From: Bacteroidota bacterium
GTDB taxonomy: Bacteria > Bacteroidota > Bacteroidia > Bacteroidales > VadinHA17
Direction of reading: 5' to 3'
Assembly (NCBI GenBank): GCA_030706785.1
Contig: JAUZNW010000009.1
Location: 1-40,965, forward strand
DNA: 40,965 nucleotides
Shown here: positions 1 to 8,314 of the stretch, in pieces
How the letters are laid out: each line of letters opens with the position of its first letter
Position numbering within the stretch: the first letter of the stretch is position 1
The notes under the pieces: model-generated
What the model was told of the DNA's origin: nothing
What the model saw: only the letters and a program-made list of their open reading frames with translations
Databases searched by the model: none
Program-made: the position numbers and the translations under genes

Positions 1-221
1 TATCGAAGTTCGGTTTTCATTTTATTGTTTCAGATTGATTCATCAGTTAAAAGCAATATCCTATAAAATATGGATATTAAAAGTAGTCTTACAGTCTTGC
101 AGGCTTAAACCCATTTAACCCATTCAACCCTTTCAACTCTTTACTTACTACTGAGGGCGCACAGTTCTCAGCTTCCTACTTCACACTCCCTACTCCCTGC
201 CCTCCCGTCGCCTGTCGCTTA
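1..221. repeat. Intergenic stretch with short-period word repeats
   Basis: No gene is visible here. Two 8-bp units (cttacagt, cttgcagg; 88-103) run directly into four 9-bp units (cttaaaccc, atttaaccc, attcaaccc, tttcaactc; 104-139). On the minus strand these read gggttgaa(a/t), the same core as the 9-bp minisatellite at 6628-6735. They are followed by a pyrimidine-rich run of overlapping words up to the end of the GH88/105 gene (around 170-215). A 7-bp inverted repeat (AATATCC 55-61, GGATATT 72-78) could form a hairpin. I see no convincing promoter. Confidence 0.6.
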
Positions 222-1373
222 TTACCTGAACGTTCCTTTCTGTGCCATTTTGTACAGCTGCGTCCCGGCCATAAGGAAACCTCCCACGCCGTAGACTTCT
301 GTCATTTCACGGGTAACTGCCCTGGGATCAGCTCCGATAGGCTGAATAAATCCTACCTTGCCATCCGGCCAGACTGATCTTACCATACTTTTCCAACCCT
401 TGACTACCGAAGGCATATAAATTGTTTTCTCCAGGTAACCATTATCTATCCCCCAGGCCAGTCCGAAAACAAAAAAGGCAGTCGCACTCATTTCAGGATT
501 GGGGTAGCTTGCAGGATCCAGGAGACTTGCATGCCATGATCCATCGGGCTGCTGAAGAGTAACAATCTTTGCAGCCATTGTTTTGAACAGGCCGGTGAAA
601 TACAGCCTGTTCTTATAGTCTATTGGAAGCTCCCTTATTATTATTGGAAGGCCAGCAAATACCCAGCCATTTCCCCTACCCCAGAAAACCTTTGAACCAT
701 TTGCTTCCTTCCTGTCAAAATAATTTGAATCCCTGTAATAAAGGTCTTCCAGCTTGTCAAAAAGATAATCAGTGGTTGCCTTGTACTCCTGATACATAAA
801 ATTCAAATATTTCTTCTTCTTTGTCACGTTAGCCATTTTTGCCCATACTGTAGGTCCCATGAAAAGGGCATCACACCATGACCAGCGTTGGGATGACCAG
901 TAAGTATCGGTGTTCACGAATTTCAAATCCCCTTTTGCAGGATTCTTAAGAATTCTGTCCAGGTGTGCCCTGAGAGGGGTTATCATTCTTTTATCCCTGT
1001 ACTTCCTGTAGAGTTCTATATACATCTGACCGACACAATAATCATCTGCATGATAGCTTCGCAGTGGGTTTTCCTGTACATAATAATTCCATTTATTAGC
1101 CTCTCCCTTTTCTTTCAGCCAGCTGATATATGAGTCGTCGCCAGCTATACGGGCCCAGTCTATCATCCCTGCATATAATGCTGCATTAGTCCAGTCTGCC
1201 GGATTATGAGTGAGCGGTGTTTTGATCTGCCAGTCTGCCACGGTTTTCAGGACAGTTTTAATGGCATCAGGCGTCAGGGCATCATTAAAAGCTTGCAGGC
1301 TCTGTTCCTGCGCATGTATCGGGACTGATAAAAAGGTCAGAAGTATATAGGTTAATGCTTTGGTCAGATTCAT
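222..1373 (-). CDS. Secreted GH88/GH105 unsaturated uronyl (rhamnogalacturonyl) hydrolase
   Basis: Family role: hydrolyses the unsaturated uronic acid left at the non-reducing end of oligosaccharides after pectin or polysaccharide lyase cleavage, releasing a 4-deoxy-hexenuronate. The (alpha/alpha)6-barrel hallmarks are visible: HADD at residues 108-111 (probable catalytic Asp), WCDALFM at 166-172 and WGRGNGW at 231-237. The product is 383 aa, normal for the family. The first ~21 residues look like a signal peptide ending near HAQ, so it probably acts in the periplasm. I chose the ATG at 1373. The frame stays open to a TTG at 1439, but a candidate -7 box (1404-1411) lies inside that extension. 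It diverges from the uxaC operon, which fits a supply of uronates from pectin or rhamnogalacturonan. The exact substrate cannot be read from sequence. Confidence 0.9.
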   Translation of the reverse strand: MNLTKALTYILLTFLSVPIHAQEQSLQAFNDALTPDAIKTVLKTVADWQIKTPLTHNPADWTNAALYAGMIDWARIAGDDSYISWLKEKGEANKWNYYVQENPLRSYHADDYCVGQMYIELYRKYRDKRMITPLRAHLDRILKNPAKGDLKFVNTDTYWSSQRWSWCDALFMGPTVWAKMANVTKKKKYLNFMYQEYKATTDYLFDKLEDLYYRDSNYFDRKEANGSKVFWGRGNGWVFAGLPIIIRELPIDYKNRLYFTGLFKTMAAKIVTLQQPDGSWHASLLDPASYPNPEMSATAFFVFGLAWGIDNGYLEKTIYMPSVVKGWKSMVRSVWPDGKVGFIQPIGADPRAVTREMTEVYGVGGFLMAGTQLYKMAQKGTFR

Positions 1374-1403
1374 TGAATTCAGGTTAGTGAATGATTGGAT
1401 GAT

Positions 1404-1411
1404 CAAAAATA
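1404..1411 (-). promoter_or_regulatory. Candidate -7 box for the GH88/105 gene
   Basis: On the minus strand it reads TATTTTTG, an exact fit to the Bacteroidota -7 consensus TAnnTTTG. It would place the transcript start about 24 nt upstream of the ATG at 1373. The -33 element is poor (ATTG at 1429-1432, spacing 17), so this is only a candidate. Confidence 0.35.
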
Positions 1412-1568
1412 CAATCTTTAAATTTAAACAATAGAGCAAGTGGCAACTTTTCAGCTATATTTCATTTTCTGTCTTCAGAAAATTGATTTAAGAGTTGCTG
1501 GTTACTGGTGGAAAGAGCACAGCAATTGCTGTGAACTATGTTGTGCAAGATCCCCGGATTTTAAATTT

Positions 1569-1597
1569 ACGTTATTAATTACGTAATTTATTACGTA
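1569..1597. promoter_or_regulatory. Palindromic ACGT half-site cluster, putative operator
   Basis: TACGTAAT (1580-1587) and ATTACGTA (1590-1597) form a perfect 8-bp inverted repeat around a TT centre. An overlapping imperfect palindrome, ACGTTATTAATTACGT (1569-1584), adds a third half-site. It lies between the divergent GH88/105 and uxaC genes, the expected place for a shared uronate-responsive operator. No regulator gene is present in the window, so its ligand and protein family are unknown. Confidence 0.45.
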
Positions 1598-1861
1598 GAT
1601 CATACTAGTTTCTGGTTACCGGTTACTTTCACTAATTTATTTATTATCTGTAATATATATGTGAATCTGAGTAATCACAATAATAACCTGCAATTTGCAA
1701 CCCGGAACCTGAAACAGTTTGTGGTCCTGAACTTAAGTGACTTCCATTTTTGCTGAATTGATTTACTTTGACCACTTTCTGTTCCGACAATTATTTGTTA
1801 TATTTAGTTTCCTAATTATCAGGAGGTACTTTCGTATCTTCTGATTTTTAAAAGAGAACAG

Positions 1862-3259
1862 ATGAAACCGTTTATAAATGAAGATTTTCTCCTTGAGAAT
1901 AAAACTGCAAGAAGGTTGTATCATGCATTTTCCGAACATCATCCCATTATAGATTTTCATTGTCATCTATCCCCGGCAATGATTGCAGAGGACAGGCAAT
2001 TCAGCGATCTGGGTCAGGCCTGGCTGGAGGGTGATCATTATAAATGGCGGGCTATGAGGACAAATGGTATTGCGGAGAAATATTGCACCGGTGATGCATC
2101 GCCAAAGGAGAAGTTTTCAAAATGGTCAGAAACAGTTCCCGCAACCATCGGAAATCCCCTCTATCACTGGACTCACCTTGAGCTGGCAAGATATTTCGGG
2201 ATTTATGACCTGTTATCACCAGCTACTTCAGATAAAATTTATGACAAAGCCTCATCAATGCTTAGGTCGAAGGATTTCAGCATAAGATCGCTTATCAGAA
2301 GAATGAATGTAGAGGTTATATGCACTACTGATGATCCTATTGATAGTCTTGAGTTTCACCGGAATCTCAAAGAATCATTTGAAGTCAAGGTACTGCCCGG
2401 ATTCCGACCCGACAATGCAATCAGGATTGAAGATCCGTCAAAATTTACTGTCTATCTGGAAAAGCTCGGAGAAGCTTCTGATGTATCTATCAGAGACTTC
2501 AGTTCTTTTATTGAAGCGCTTGATAAAAGGCATGAATATTTTCATAAAAACGGAGGGCGATTGTCTGATCACGGGCTTGACAGGTTTTATTTCACACCAT
2601 TTACGCAGGATGAAACTGACAGAATATTCAGGAACCTGCTAAGCGGCAACGCTCCTGATCCTGATCAATCGGAAAAGTTCAAAACAGCAGTAATGCTGAA
2701 TCTATGCCGGATGAACCACAAAAGGGGCTGGACCCAGCAATTTCATGTCGGAGCCATGAGGAACAACAACTCCCGCATGTTCAGGAAAATGGGCCCTGAT
2801 ACCGGCTGGGATTCCATAGGTATCGGACAGGATGCCATCAAAATGTCAAGCTTCCTTGATACACTTGATAATTCGGACCAGCTAGCAAGGACAATCCTGT
2901 ACAATCTGAATCCCTCTGACAATGAAATAATGATCTCGATGACCGGAAATTTCAACGATGGGACACAAGCCGCAAAGGTGCAGTATGGAGCCGCCTGGTG
3001 GTTTCTTGATCAGAAGGCCGGGATGGAAAAGCACTTCAGGGATCTTGCTTCGCTTGGACTTCTCAGGAGGTTTATTGGCATGGTAACTGATTCACGAAGC
3101 TTCCTTTCATACCCGAGACATGAGTATTTCAGGAGGCTGATATGTAATTTTATCGGGAGCGAAATTGAAAAAGGTCTGATACCTGATGACGATTCGCTCG
3201 TTAAATCCCTGATAGAAGGGATTTCATACAGGAATGCAAAAGAGTATTTCGGATTTTAA
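1862..3259 (+). CDS. uxaC: Glucuronate (uronate) isomerase UxaC
   Basis: Converts D-glucuronate to D-fructuronate and D-galacturonate to D-tagaturonate, the first cytoplasmic step of hexuronate breakdown. The product is 465 aa, the usual length. It has the amidohydrolase-type metal motif DFHCHLS (residues 31-37, His33 and His35), a TTDDP segment near residue 155, and the family C-terminal block containing WWFLDQ, MVTDSRSF and PRHEYFRR. The ATG at 1862 follows a purine-rich stretch. It is the first gene of a plus-strand hexuronate run, with the mannonate oxidoreductase 134 bp downstream and the tagaturonate epimerase further on. Assignment is firm from overall similarity to the family. Confidence 0.96.
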   Translation: MKPFINEDFLLENKTARRLYHAFSEHHPIIDFHCHLSPAMIAEDRQFSDLGQAWLEGDHYKWRAMRTNGIAEKYCTGDASPKEKFSKWSETVPATIGNPLYHWTHLELARYFGIYDLLSPATSDKIYDKASSMLRSKDFSIRSLIRRMNVEVICTTDDPIDSLEFHRNLKESFEVKVLPGFRPDNAIRIEDPSKFTVYLEKLGEASDVSIRDFSSFIEALDKRHEYFHKNGGRLSDHGLDRFYFTPFTQDETDRIFRNLLSGNAPDPDQSEKFKTAVMLNLCRMNHKRGWTQQFHVGAMRNNNSRMFRKMGPDTGWDSIGIGQDAIKMSSFLDTLDNSDQLARTILYNLNPSDNEIMISMTGNFNDGTQAAKVQYGAAWWFLDQKAGMEKHFRDLASLGLLRRFIGMVTDSRSFLSYPRHEYFRRLICNFIGSEIEKGLIPDDDSLVKSLIEGISYRNAKEYFGF

Positions 3260-3288
3260 CTTTAGTCATTGTTGCAGGTTTACCTCCA

Positions 3289-3340
3289 ACGCCCTGAAGG
3301 GGGCTTTTGATGAGTCTGCTTTAGGGTATTCAGGGGTAAA
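3289..3340 (+). terminator. Hairpin-rich repeat after uxaC, possible terminator
   Basis: GCCC (3291-3294) can pair with GGGC (3301-3304), followed by TTTTGA. The downstream ...tttagggtattcagggg part gives the same two-part C-run/G-run look as the elements at 12164-12225 and 21707-21775, but more degenerate. It is followed by a cacagagaatacacagagg word repeat (around 3346-3366). Either a weak terminator or a decayed dispersed repeat. Confidence 0.3.
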
Positions 3341-3393
3341 AATATTCACAGAGAATACACAGAGGGACAAAGAGAAAAAGAATTGTAAAATAA

Positions 3394-4239
3394 ATGAAAG
3401 AATCCATTGATCTTACCGGTAAGGTTGCCGTTATAACAGGAGGTGCAGGAGTGATCTGTTCGGAAATGGCCAGGGCTCTTGCTGCCCATGGCGCCAGGAC
3501 GGTCATCTGCGACCTTAACTTCCAGGCAGCAAGAAAGGTTGCTGATGAAATTAGCCAGGAGTTTGCAGTGGCATCGCTGGGAATTTCCGCGAATGTGCTT
3601 GACAGGGAATCGCTTGAAAGCTCAAAGAAAATAATTAACGAAACATTCGGCAATATAGATATCCTGATAAACGGCGCCGGCGGAAATTCTCCCGCTGCCA
3701 CAACAAAGGTTGAAAAGATGGAAGGCTCGGATGAAGAAAAACCGGAAGACACTTTTTTCGGGCTGAAGCTGGAAGGATTTGATAAGGTTTTTGATCTGAA
3801 TTTTAAAGGTACACTCATACCAACAATGGTTTACAGCACCGACATGGTAAAGCAGAAATCGGGAGTAATATTGAATGTTTCATCGATGAATTCATACCGT
3901 CCCCTTACAAAAATCGCAGCTTATTCCGCCGCCAAGGCTTCTGTTAATAATTTCACACAATGGCTTGCAGTCCATTTTTCAAAAACAGGCATACGGGTAA
4001 ATGCAATAGCACCCGGATTTCTCCTGACAGACCAGAACAGATTTCTCCTGGTCGACGAAAAGACCGGAGAACTGACGCCAAGGAGCAGGAAGATACTTAA
4101 CAGCACGCCTATGGAACGCTTTGGCACACCTGAGGAACTGACAGGAACAATGCTTTATCTTGTCTCAGATCTTTCAAGATTTGTTACAGGTGTAATCATT
4201 CCGGTTGATGGAGGATTCAGTGCGTACAGCGGAGTATGA
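3394..4239 (+). CDS. SDR-family D-mannonate oxidoreductase (fructuronate reductase)
   Basis: Predicted to reduce D-fructuronate to D-mannonate with NAD(P)H, replacing the unrelated mannitol-dehydrogenase-type UxuB of E. coli. The 281-aa protein is a classical short-chain dehydrogenase. It has the cofactor motif TGGAGVIC (15-22), INGAGG (91-96), SSMNS (162-166) and the catalytic pair Tyr176/Lys180 in YSAAK. The INGAGGNSPAATT stretch and the C-terminal VDGGFSAYSGV end match what I remember of the SDR mannonate oxidoreductase subfamily. Its position between uxaC and later uronate genes supports this. An alternative is gluconate 5-dehydrogenase, but the subfamily-specific ends make that less likely. 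Confidence 0.85.
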   Translation: MKESIDLTGKVAVITGGAGVICSEMARALAAHGARTVICDLNFQAARKVADEISQEFAVASLGISANVLDRESLESSKKIINETFGNIDILINGAGGNSPAATTKVEKMEGSDEEKPEDTFFGLKLEGFDKVFDLNFKGTLIPTMVYSTDMVKQKSGVILNVSSMNSYRPLTKIAAYSAAKASVNNFTQWLAVHFSKTGIRVNAIAPGFLLTDQNRFLLVDEKTGELTPRSRKILNSTPMERFGTPEELTGTMLYLVSDLSRFVTGVIIPVDGGFSAYSGV

Positions 4240-4337
4240 GGCAGAGGGCATCCGGCAGCAGGCGACAGGGAGAATGCTGACCGGTTGGCTGTTGCCCGTA
4301 GCCTTTAGCCTTTAATAGTTAGTTGCAAATTTAAATT

Positions 4338-5612
4338 ATGATATACTACAAATCAGGATCGGAATTCTCGGTAATAACCCGCAAGGAGCTGGAATTCGGA
4401 GTGTTAACCGCCCTCAAGACACTTGGTCAAAGAACAAATGTGCTTGTTGTGCCACCCGATTGCACCAGATTCCATTCAAGGGCAGGAGATATAACATCCA
4501 TCATCTACAGCTACTATAAAGAGGGTGTGAAAGATATAATGCCAGCTCTCGGGACCCACTCTCCACTGACTCAGGATCAGATCTCCCTGATGTTTGAAGA
4601 TGTGCCCAAAGAATTATTCAGGATTCATGACTGGCGCAATGATGTTCTTACTGTCGGAACTGTTCCCGGGGAATACATTTCGGAAATAACAGAAGGTAGG
4701 CTGGATTATCAGTGGCCTGCACAGCTAAACAAGCTTGTTTATAACGGAGGGCATGATCTGATCCTCTCAGTAGGTCAGGTTGTTCCACATGAGGTTGTCG
4801 GTATGGCCAATTACAATAAAAACCTTTTTATTGGTACCGGAGGTCCGGAAGGAATAAATAAAAGTCATTTCATCGGGGCAGTATATGGAATGGAGCGGAT
4901 GATGGGCAAGTGTGATACACCTGTCAGGAAGCTTCTTAATTATGCATCAAGGAGTTTTATATCTCATCTTCCTGTAGTTTATATACTGACTGTAATCGGG
5001 CGGAATGAAACCGGACAACTTGTCATAAGGGGACTTTTTATAGGTGATGATGAGGAAGTATTCAAACTTGCTTCAGAGCTTTCAATAAAGGTTAATTTTA
5101 TTGTACTGGACAGACCATTACCTAAAATTGTTGTTTATCTCGATCCCTCAGAATATAAAAGCACATGGCTGGGCAATAAAAGTATTTACAGGACAAGAAT
5201 GGCTATAGCTGACGAAGGTGAACTGATAGTCATTGCCCCGGGAGTGAAGGAGTTTGGGGAAGACAGGGAAATCGACAGGCTCATAAGGAAGTATGGGTAC
5301 TGTGGGACGCCATCGACACTTAAAGCAGTGAAGGAGAATGCGGATCTCACTGACAACCTCAGTGCAGCTGCACATCTGATCCATGGAAGCTCCGAGGGAA
5401 GGTTTTCAATAACGTATTGTCCTGGTCACCTGACACATACTGAAATAGAATCTGTCGGATTCAGATATGGTAATCCAGGCGAAATGATGCTGAAGTATAA
5501 TCCCACAGCACTCAGGGAAGGATTCAACAAACTGCCTGACGGCGAGGAAATATACTATATTTCCAATCCGGCGACTGGATTATGGGCCTCAGGGGAAAGA
5601 CTATCAAACTGA
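4338..5612 (+). CDS. LarA-family nickel-pincer racemase/epimerase homologue (DUF2088)
   Basis: LarA (lactate racemase) uses a covalently bound nickel pincer nucleotide to move hydride at the alpha-carbon of 2-hydroxy acids, and homologues act on other hydroxy acids including sugar acids. This 424-aa protein keeps the key positions: D41-x-T-R44 (compare DxTR in LarA), GTH with His74, and PHEVVG...K...H with His151, Lys161 and His177. The H-to-K gap of 10 and K-to-H gap of 16 equal those of the LarA H174/K184/H200 set, so the cofactor-binding lysine appears intact. It sits between the mannonate oxidoreductase and an oxidoreductase 6 bp downstream. A role as a C2 epimerase of mannonate/gluconate is my inference. 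No larB, larC or larE cofactor genes are in the window. Confidence 0.8.
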   Translation: MIYYKSGSEFSVITRKELEFGVLTALKTLGQRTNVLVVPPDCTRFHSRAGDITSIIYSYYKEGVKDIMPALGTHSPLTQDQISLMFEDVPKELFRIHDWRNDVLTVGTVPGEYISEITEGRLDYQWPAQLNKLVYNGGHDLILSVGQVVPHEVVGMANYNKNLFIGTGGPEGINKSHFIGAVYGMERMMGKCDTPVRKLLNYASRSFISHLPVVYILTVIGRNETGQLVIRGLFIGDDEEVFKLASELSIKVNFIVLDRPLPKIVVYLDPSEYKSTWLGNKSIYRTRMAIADEGELIVIAPGVKEFGEDREIDRLIRKYGYCGTPSTLKAVKENADLTDNLSAAAHLIHGSSEGRFSITYCPGHLTHTEIESVGFRYGNPGEMMLKYNPTALREGFNKLPDGEEIYYISNPATGLWASGERLSN

Positions 5613-5618
5613 CGGCTA

Positions 5619-6614
5619 ATGATTAACTGGGGTATTTTAGGATGCGGCAAAGTAACCGAAATGAAGAGCGGACCGGCCTTTAACAAGGTTGAAGGTTCCC
5701 GGCTGGTTGCGGTAATGAGGAGGAACAGAGAGCTTGCTGAAGATTATGCGAAAAGGCATAATGTACCGAGGTTCTACTCTGGTGCTGATGATCTAATTTA
5801 CGACCCGGATGTAAATGCAGTTTATGTAGCCACTCCGCCGGGAAGTCACGCGGAATACGCCATCAGGACCTTGAAAGCAGGCAAGCCGGTCTATATTGAA
5901 AAACCAATGGCCCTTAATTACAATGAATGCAGGAAGATTAACCAGGCTGCCGCGAAATTTAAGCTGCCGGTCTATGTCGCCTACTACCGCAGGACACTTC
6001 CGGGATTCCTTAAAATAAAGGAACTGGTGGAATCGGGTCAGATCGGCACTCCCAGATTTGCAAAATTTGAAATCTTCAATTATCCATCTAAGGATGAGAA
6101 GTCAGGAAGGCTTCCGTGGAGAGTCATCCCGGAAATTTCAGGTGCGGGACATTTTTTCGATCTTGCTTCGCATCAGCTTGATTATCTCGATTACCTGTTC
6201 GGTCCTGTGCTGAAGGTATCATCAGTTGCCGTAAATCAGGCAAATCTTTACAAAGCTGAAGATTTCGTATCGGCAAGCTTTATTTTCAGGGAGAACATAA
6301 TCGGTACTGGAATATGGTCCTTCAGCGCATCCCCGGAAGCCAACAGGGACGTATTTGAAATCGCAGGGGAAACAGGAATGATAAAAACCTCTACCTTTAC
6401 TTATGAACCGATTGTTCTTATAAATGGTGATGGTCGTCAGGAGTTTGTCAATGAAAGGCCTGAGAATATTCAGTTCTACCTTATTGAACAGATTGTAAAG
6501 GCTTTATCGGGGAAAGGAGAAGCAGTCAGTACCGGCATTACGGCAGCAAGAACAAGCCGGGTGATGGATGAGGTGGTAAGGGAGTATTATAAAGGTGTGA
6601 GGTATGGGGTGTGA
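5619..6614 (+). CDS. Gfo/Idh/MocA family NAD(P)-dependent oxidoreductase
   Basis: A cytoplasmic dehydrogenase of the glucose-fructose oxidoreductase/inositol dehydrogenase fold, 331 aa, normal length. The N-terminal Rossmann motif is GILGCGKV (residues 5-12). The family lysine is in EKPMALN (94-100), and the C-terminal domain has GHFFDLASHQLDY with the usual Asp...His pair. The start lies 6 bp after the LarA homologue, so the two are almost certainly co-transcribed. Substrate is not predictable. In this context a sugar acid or uronate derivative is likely. The stop codon is followed within 15 bp by the 9-bp minisatellite at 6628. Confidence 0.85.
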   Translation: MINWGILGCGKVTEMKSGPAFNKVEGSRLVAVMRRNRELAEDYAKRHNVPRFYSGADDLIYDPDVNAVYVATPPGSHAEYAIRTLKAGKPVYIEKPMALNYNECRKINQAAAKFKLPVYVAYYRRTLPGFLKIKELVESGQIGTPRFAKFEIFNYPSKDEKSGRLPWRVIPEISGAGHFFDLASHQLDYLDYLFGPVLKVSSVAVNQANLYKAEDFVSASFIFRENIIGTGIWSFSASPEANRDVFEIAGETGMIKTSTFTYEPIVLINGDGRQEFVNERPENIQFYLIEQIVKALSGKGEAVSTGITAARTSRVMDEVVREYYKGVRYGV

Positions 6615-6627
6615 GGTGCTGGAAACA

Positions 6628-6735
6628 GGTTGAAGGGGTTGAAGGGGTTGAAGGGGTTGAAAGGGTTGAAGGGGATGAAGGGGTTGAAAGGGTTGAAAAG
6701 GTTGAAAGGGTTGAAGGGGTTGAAGGGGTTGAAGA
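6628..6735 (+). repeat. 9-bp minisatellite, 12 units of ggttga(a/t-type) repeat
   Basis: Twelve consecutive 9-bp units, consensus ggttgaagg, with only a few substitutions (ggttgaaag at units 4, 7 and 9; ggatgaagg at unit 6; ggttgaaaa at unit 8; ggttgaaga at unit 12). It lies between the Gfo/Idh gene and gnd. Because 9 is divisible by 3, it stays open as a Val-Glu-Gly-type repeat on one strand and a Ser/Thr/Pro-type repeat on the other. I do not regard either as a gene. A related 4-unit block on the opposite strand is at 104-139. Confidence 0.95.
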
Positions 6736-6822
6736 TCGCATGACTACAAGACCCCATGACGGTATGGCAACGAGTTGTAACTCTTTGGTTATAAATTGAA
6801 TATAAGCAAATAATACTATACT

Positions 6823-8277
6823 ATGAACATGTTATCAGATATCGGATTAATCGGATTGGCAGTAATGGGTGAAAACCTTGTACTGAACATGGAGAGTAAA
6901 GGATTTCAGGTCTCAGTTTATAACCGAACGACTAAGAAGGTTGATGATTTTCTTGCCGGGAGGGCTAAAGGGAAGAAGATAACCGGCACTCACTCGGTTG
7001 AAGAGCTGGTTAAATCCCTTAAACGCCCGAGGAAGGTTATGATCATGGTGAAGGCGGGAAGCGCTGTGGATGAAATGATCAACACTCTGATCCCCTACCT
7101 TGAGAAGGGCGATGTCATTATCGATGGTGGCAATACACACTTCCCTGATACGAACAGGCGTACAGCTTTTGTTGAAGAGAAGGGACTTTTGTATATCGGC
7201 ACCGGAGTGTCAGGGGGTGAAGAAGGTGCATTGTTAGGTCCTTCAATTATGCCCGGCGGATCGAAAGCTGCATGGCCACTGGTAAAGCCTATATTCCAGG
7301 CTATTGCCGCCAGAGTGGAGGATGGTACACCATGCTGCGACTGGGTCGGTGAAAACGGAGCAGGACACTTCGTGAAAATGGTCCATAACGGTATTGAGTA
7401 TGGTGACATGCAGCTCATTTGCGAGGCCTATCAGACAATGAAGGATCTGCTTAAAATGAGCGCCGATGAGATGCATCTTGTTTTTAAAAAATGGAATGAG
7501 GGAGAGCTTAACAGCTACCTGATTGAAATAACCAGGGATATACTGGCTTATAAGGATACTGATGGCAAGCCGCTGGTAGACAAAATACTTGACACTGCAG
7601 GACAGAAAGGCACCGGGAAATGGACAAGCGTTGCTGCCCTTGATCTGGGCATCCCACTTACACTTATCGGTGAGGCAGTATTCGCCAGGTGTTTGTCGGC
7701 TGTGAAAGAAGAGAGAGTCGAAGCTTCAAAGATACTTTCCGGTCCGGGGACTACATTTAAAGGTGACAGGAATAAGTTAATAATTGATCTTGAGAACGCC
7801 CTTTATGCGTCGAAGATAGTTTCATATGCCCAGGGTTACTCTCTGATGAGGGCAGCAGCAGATGAATTCAAATGGGACCTCAACTACGGCGGCATTGCTC
7901 TCATGTGGAGAGGGGGATGCATAATCAGATCAGCCTTCCTTGGTAAAATAAAGGAGGCATACGAACATAATCCCGGAATAACCAACCTCCTTCTCGATCC
8001 CTTCTTTAAGGATAAAATGGAGAAAGCACAGAAAGGATGGAGAAATGTTGTTGCATCTGCGGTCCGGAATGGGATACCCGTCCCGGCTATCTCCTCAGCC
8101 CTGGGGTATTTTGACGGTTACCGCACTGAGAGGCTTCCTGCAAACCTGCTGCAAGCACAACGAGATTATTTCGGGGCACACACCTATGAAAGGATCGATA
8201 AACCCAGAGGCCAGTTCTTCCACACAAACTGGACCGGGCGCGGAGGCACAACTGCTTCAACGACATACAATGCATGA
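6823..8277 (+). CDS. gnd: 6-phosphogluconate dehydrogenase, decarboxylating
   Basis: Oxidises 6-phosphogluconate to ribulose 5-phosphate and CO2 with NAD(P)+ (oxidative pentose phosphate pathway). At 484 aa it is the long, homodimeric type. Visible are the nucleotide-binding GLIGLAVMG near the N-terminus, the substrate signature GVSGGEEGA with LGPSIMPGG, the catalytic GAGHFVKMVHNGIEY block (Lys and His-Asn) and the C-terminal FFHTNWTGRGG segment. No zwf or pgl partner is nearby. It sits inside the hexuronate run, which suggests its 6-phosphogluconate comes from gluconate rather than from glucose 6-phosphate. Confidence 0.95.
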   Translation: MNMLSDIGLIGLAVMGENLVLNMESKGFQVSVYNRTTKKVDDFLAGRAKGKKITGTHSVEELVKSLKRPRKVMIMVKAGSAVDEMINTLIPYLEKGDVIIDGGNTHFPDTNRRTAFVEEKGLLYIGTGVSGGEEGALLGPSIMPGGSKAAWPLVKPIFQAIAARVEDGTPCCDWVGENGAGHFVKMVHNGIEYGDMQLICEAYQTMKDLLKMSADEMHLVFKKWNEGELNSYLIEITRDILAYKDTDGKPLVDKILDTAGQKGTGKWTSVAALDLGIPLTLIGEAVFARCLSAVKEERVEASKILSGPGTTFKGDRNKLIIDLENALYASKIVSYAQGYSLMRAAADEFKWDLNYGGIALMWRGGCIIRSAFLGKIKEAYEHNPGITNLLLDPFFKDKMEKAQKGWRNVVASAVRNGIPVPAISSALGYFDGYRTERLPANLLQAQRDYFGAHTYERIDKPRGQFFHTNWTGRGGTTASTTYNA

Positions 8278-8314
8278 TTAATGAACGAGTAAAACCTAAA
8301 ACGCCTAACCATTT

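Larger units (their letters stand above)
1374..1861. other. Divergent regulatory region between GH88/105 gene and uxaC
   Basis: This 488-bp gap has no credible gene. It holds a candidate minus-strand -7 box (1404-1411), an ACGT-containing palindrome cluster (1569-1597), and word-like repeats such as ctggttac (around 1498 and 1612) and caatttgcaacccgg (around 1690). A weak plus-strand promoter candidate pairs TTTG at 1718-1721 with CATTTTTG at 1745-1752. Its spacing of 23 is slightly long and one -7 base deviates. A purine-rich agagaacag precedes the uxaC ATG. Confidence 0.5.

Noticed and set aside
1374-1439. N-terminal extension of the GH88/105 gene from a TTG at 1439
   Set aside because: The ATG at 1373 starts a standard signal peptide, and a -7-like box lies inside the extension.
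1763-1966. Minus-strand frame overlapping the uxaC start
   Set aside because: It covers the uxaC leader and 5' end, with Lys/Ile-rich low-complexity content and no homology signal.
6628-6735. CRISPR-like array
   Set aside because: Contiguous 9-bp units without spacers and no cas genes.
6538-6799. Open frames through the 9-bp minisatellite (Val-Glu-Gly or Ser-Thr-Pro repeats)
   Set aside because: They are open only because the unit length is a multiple of three. There is no domain or credible start.
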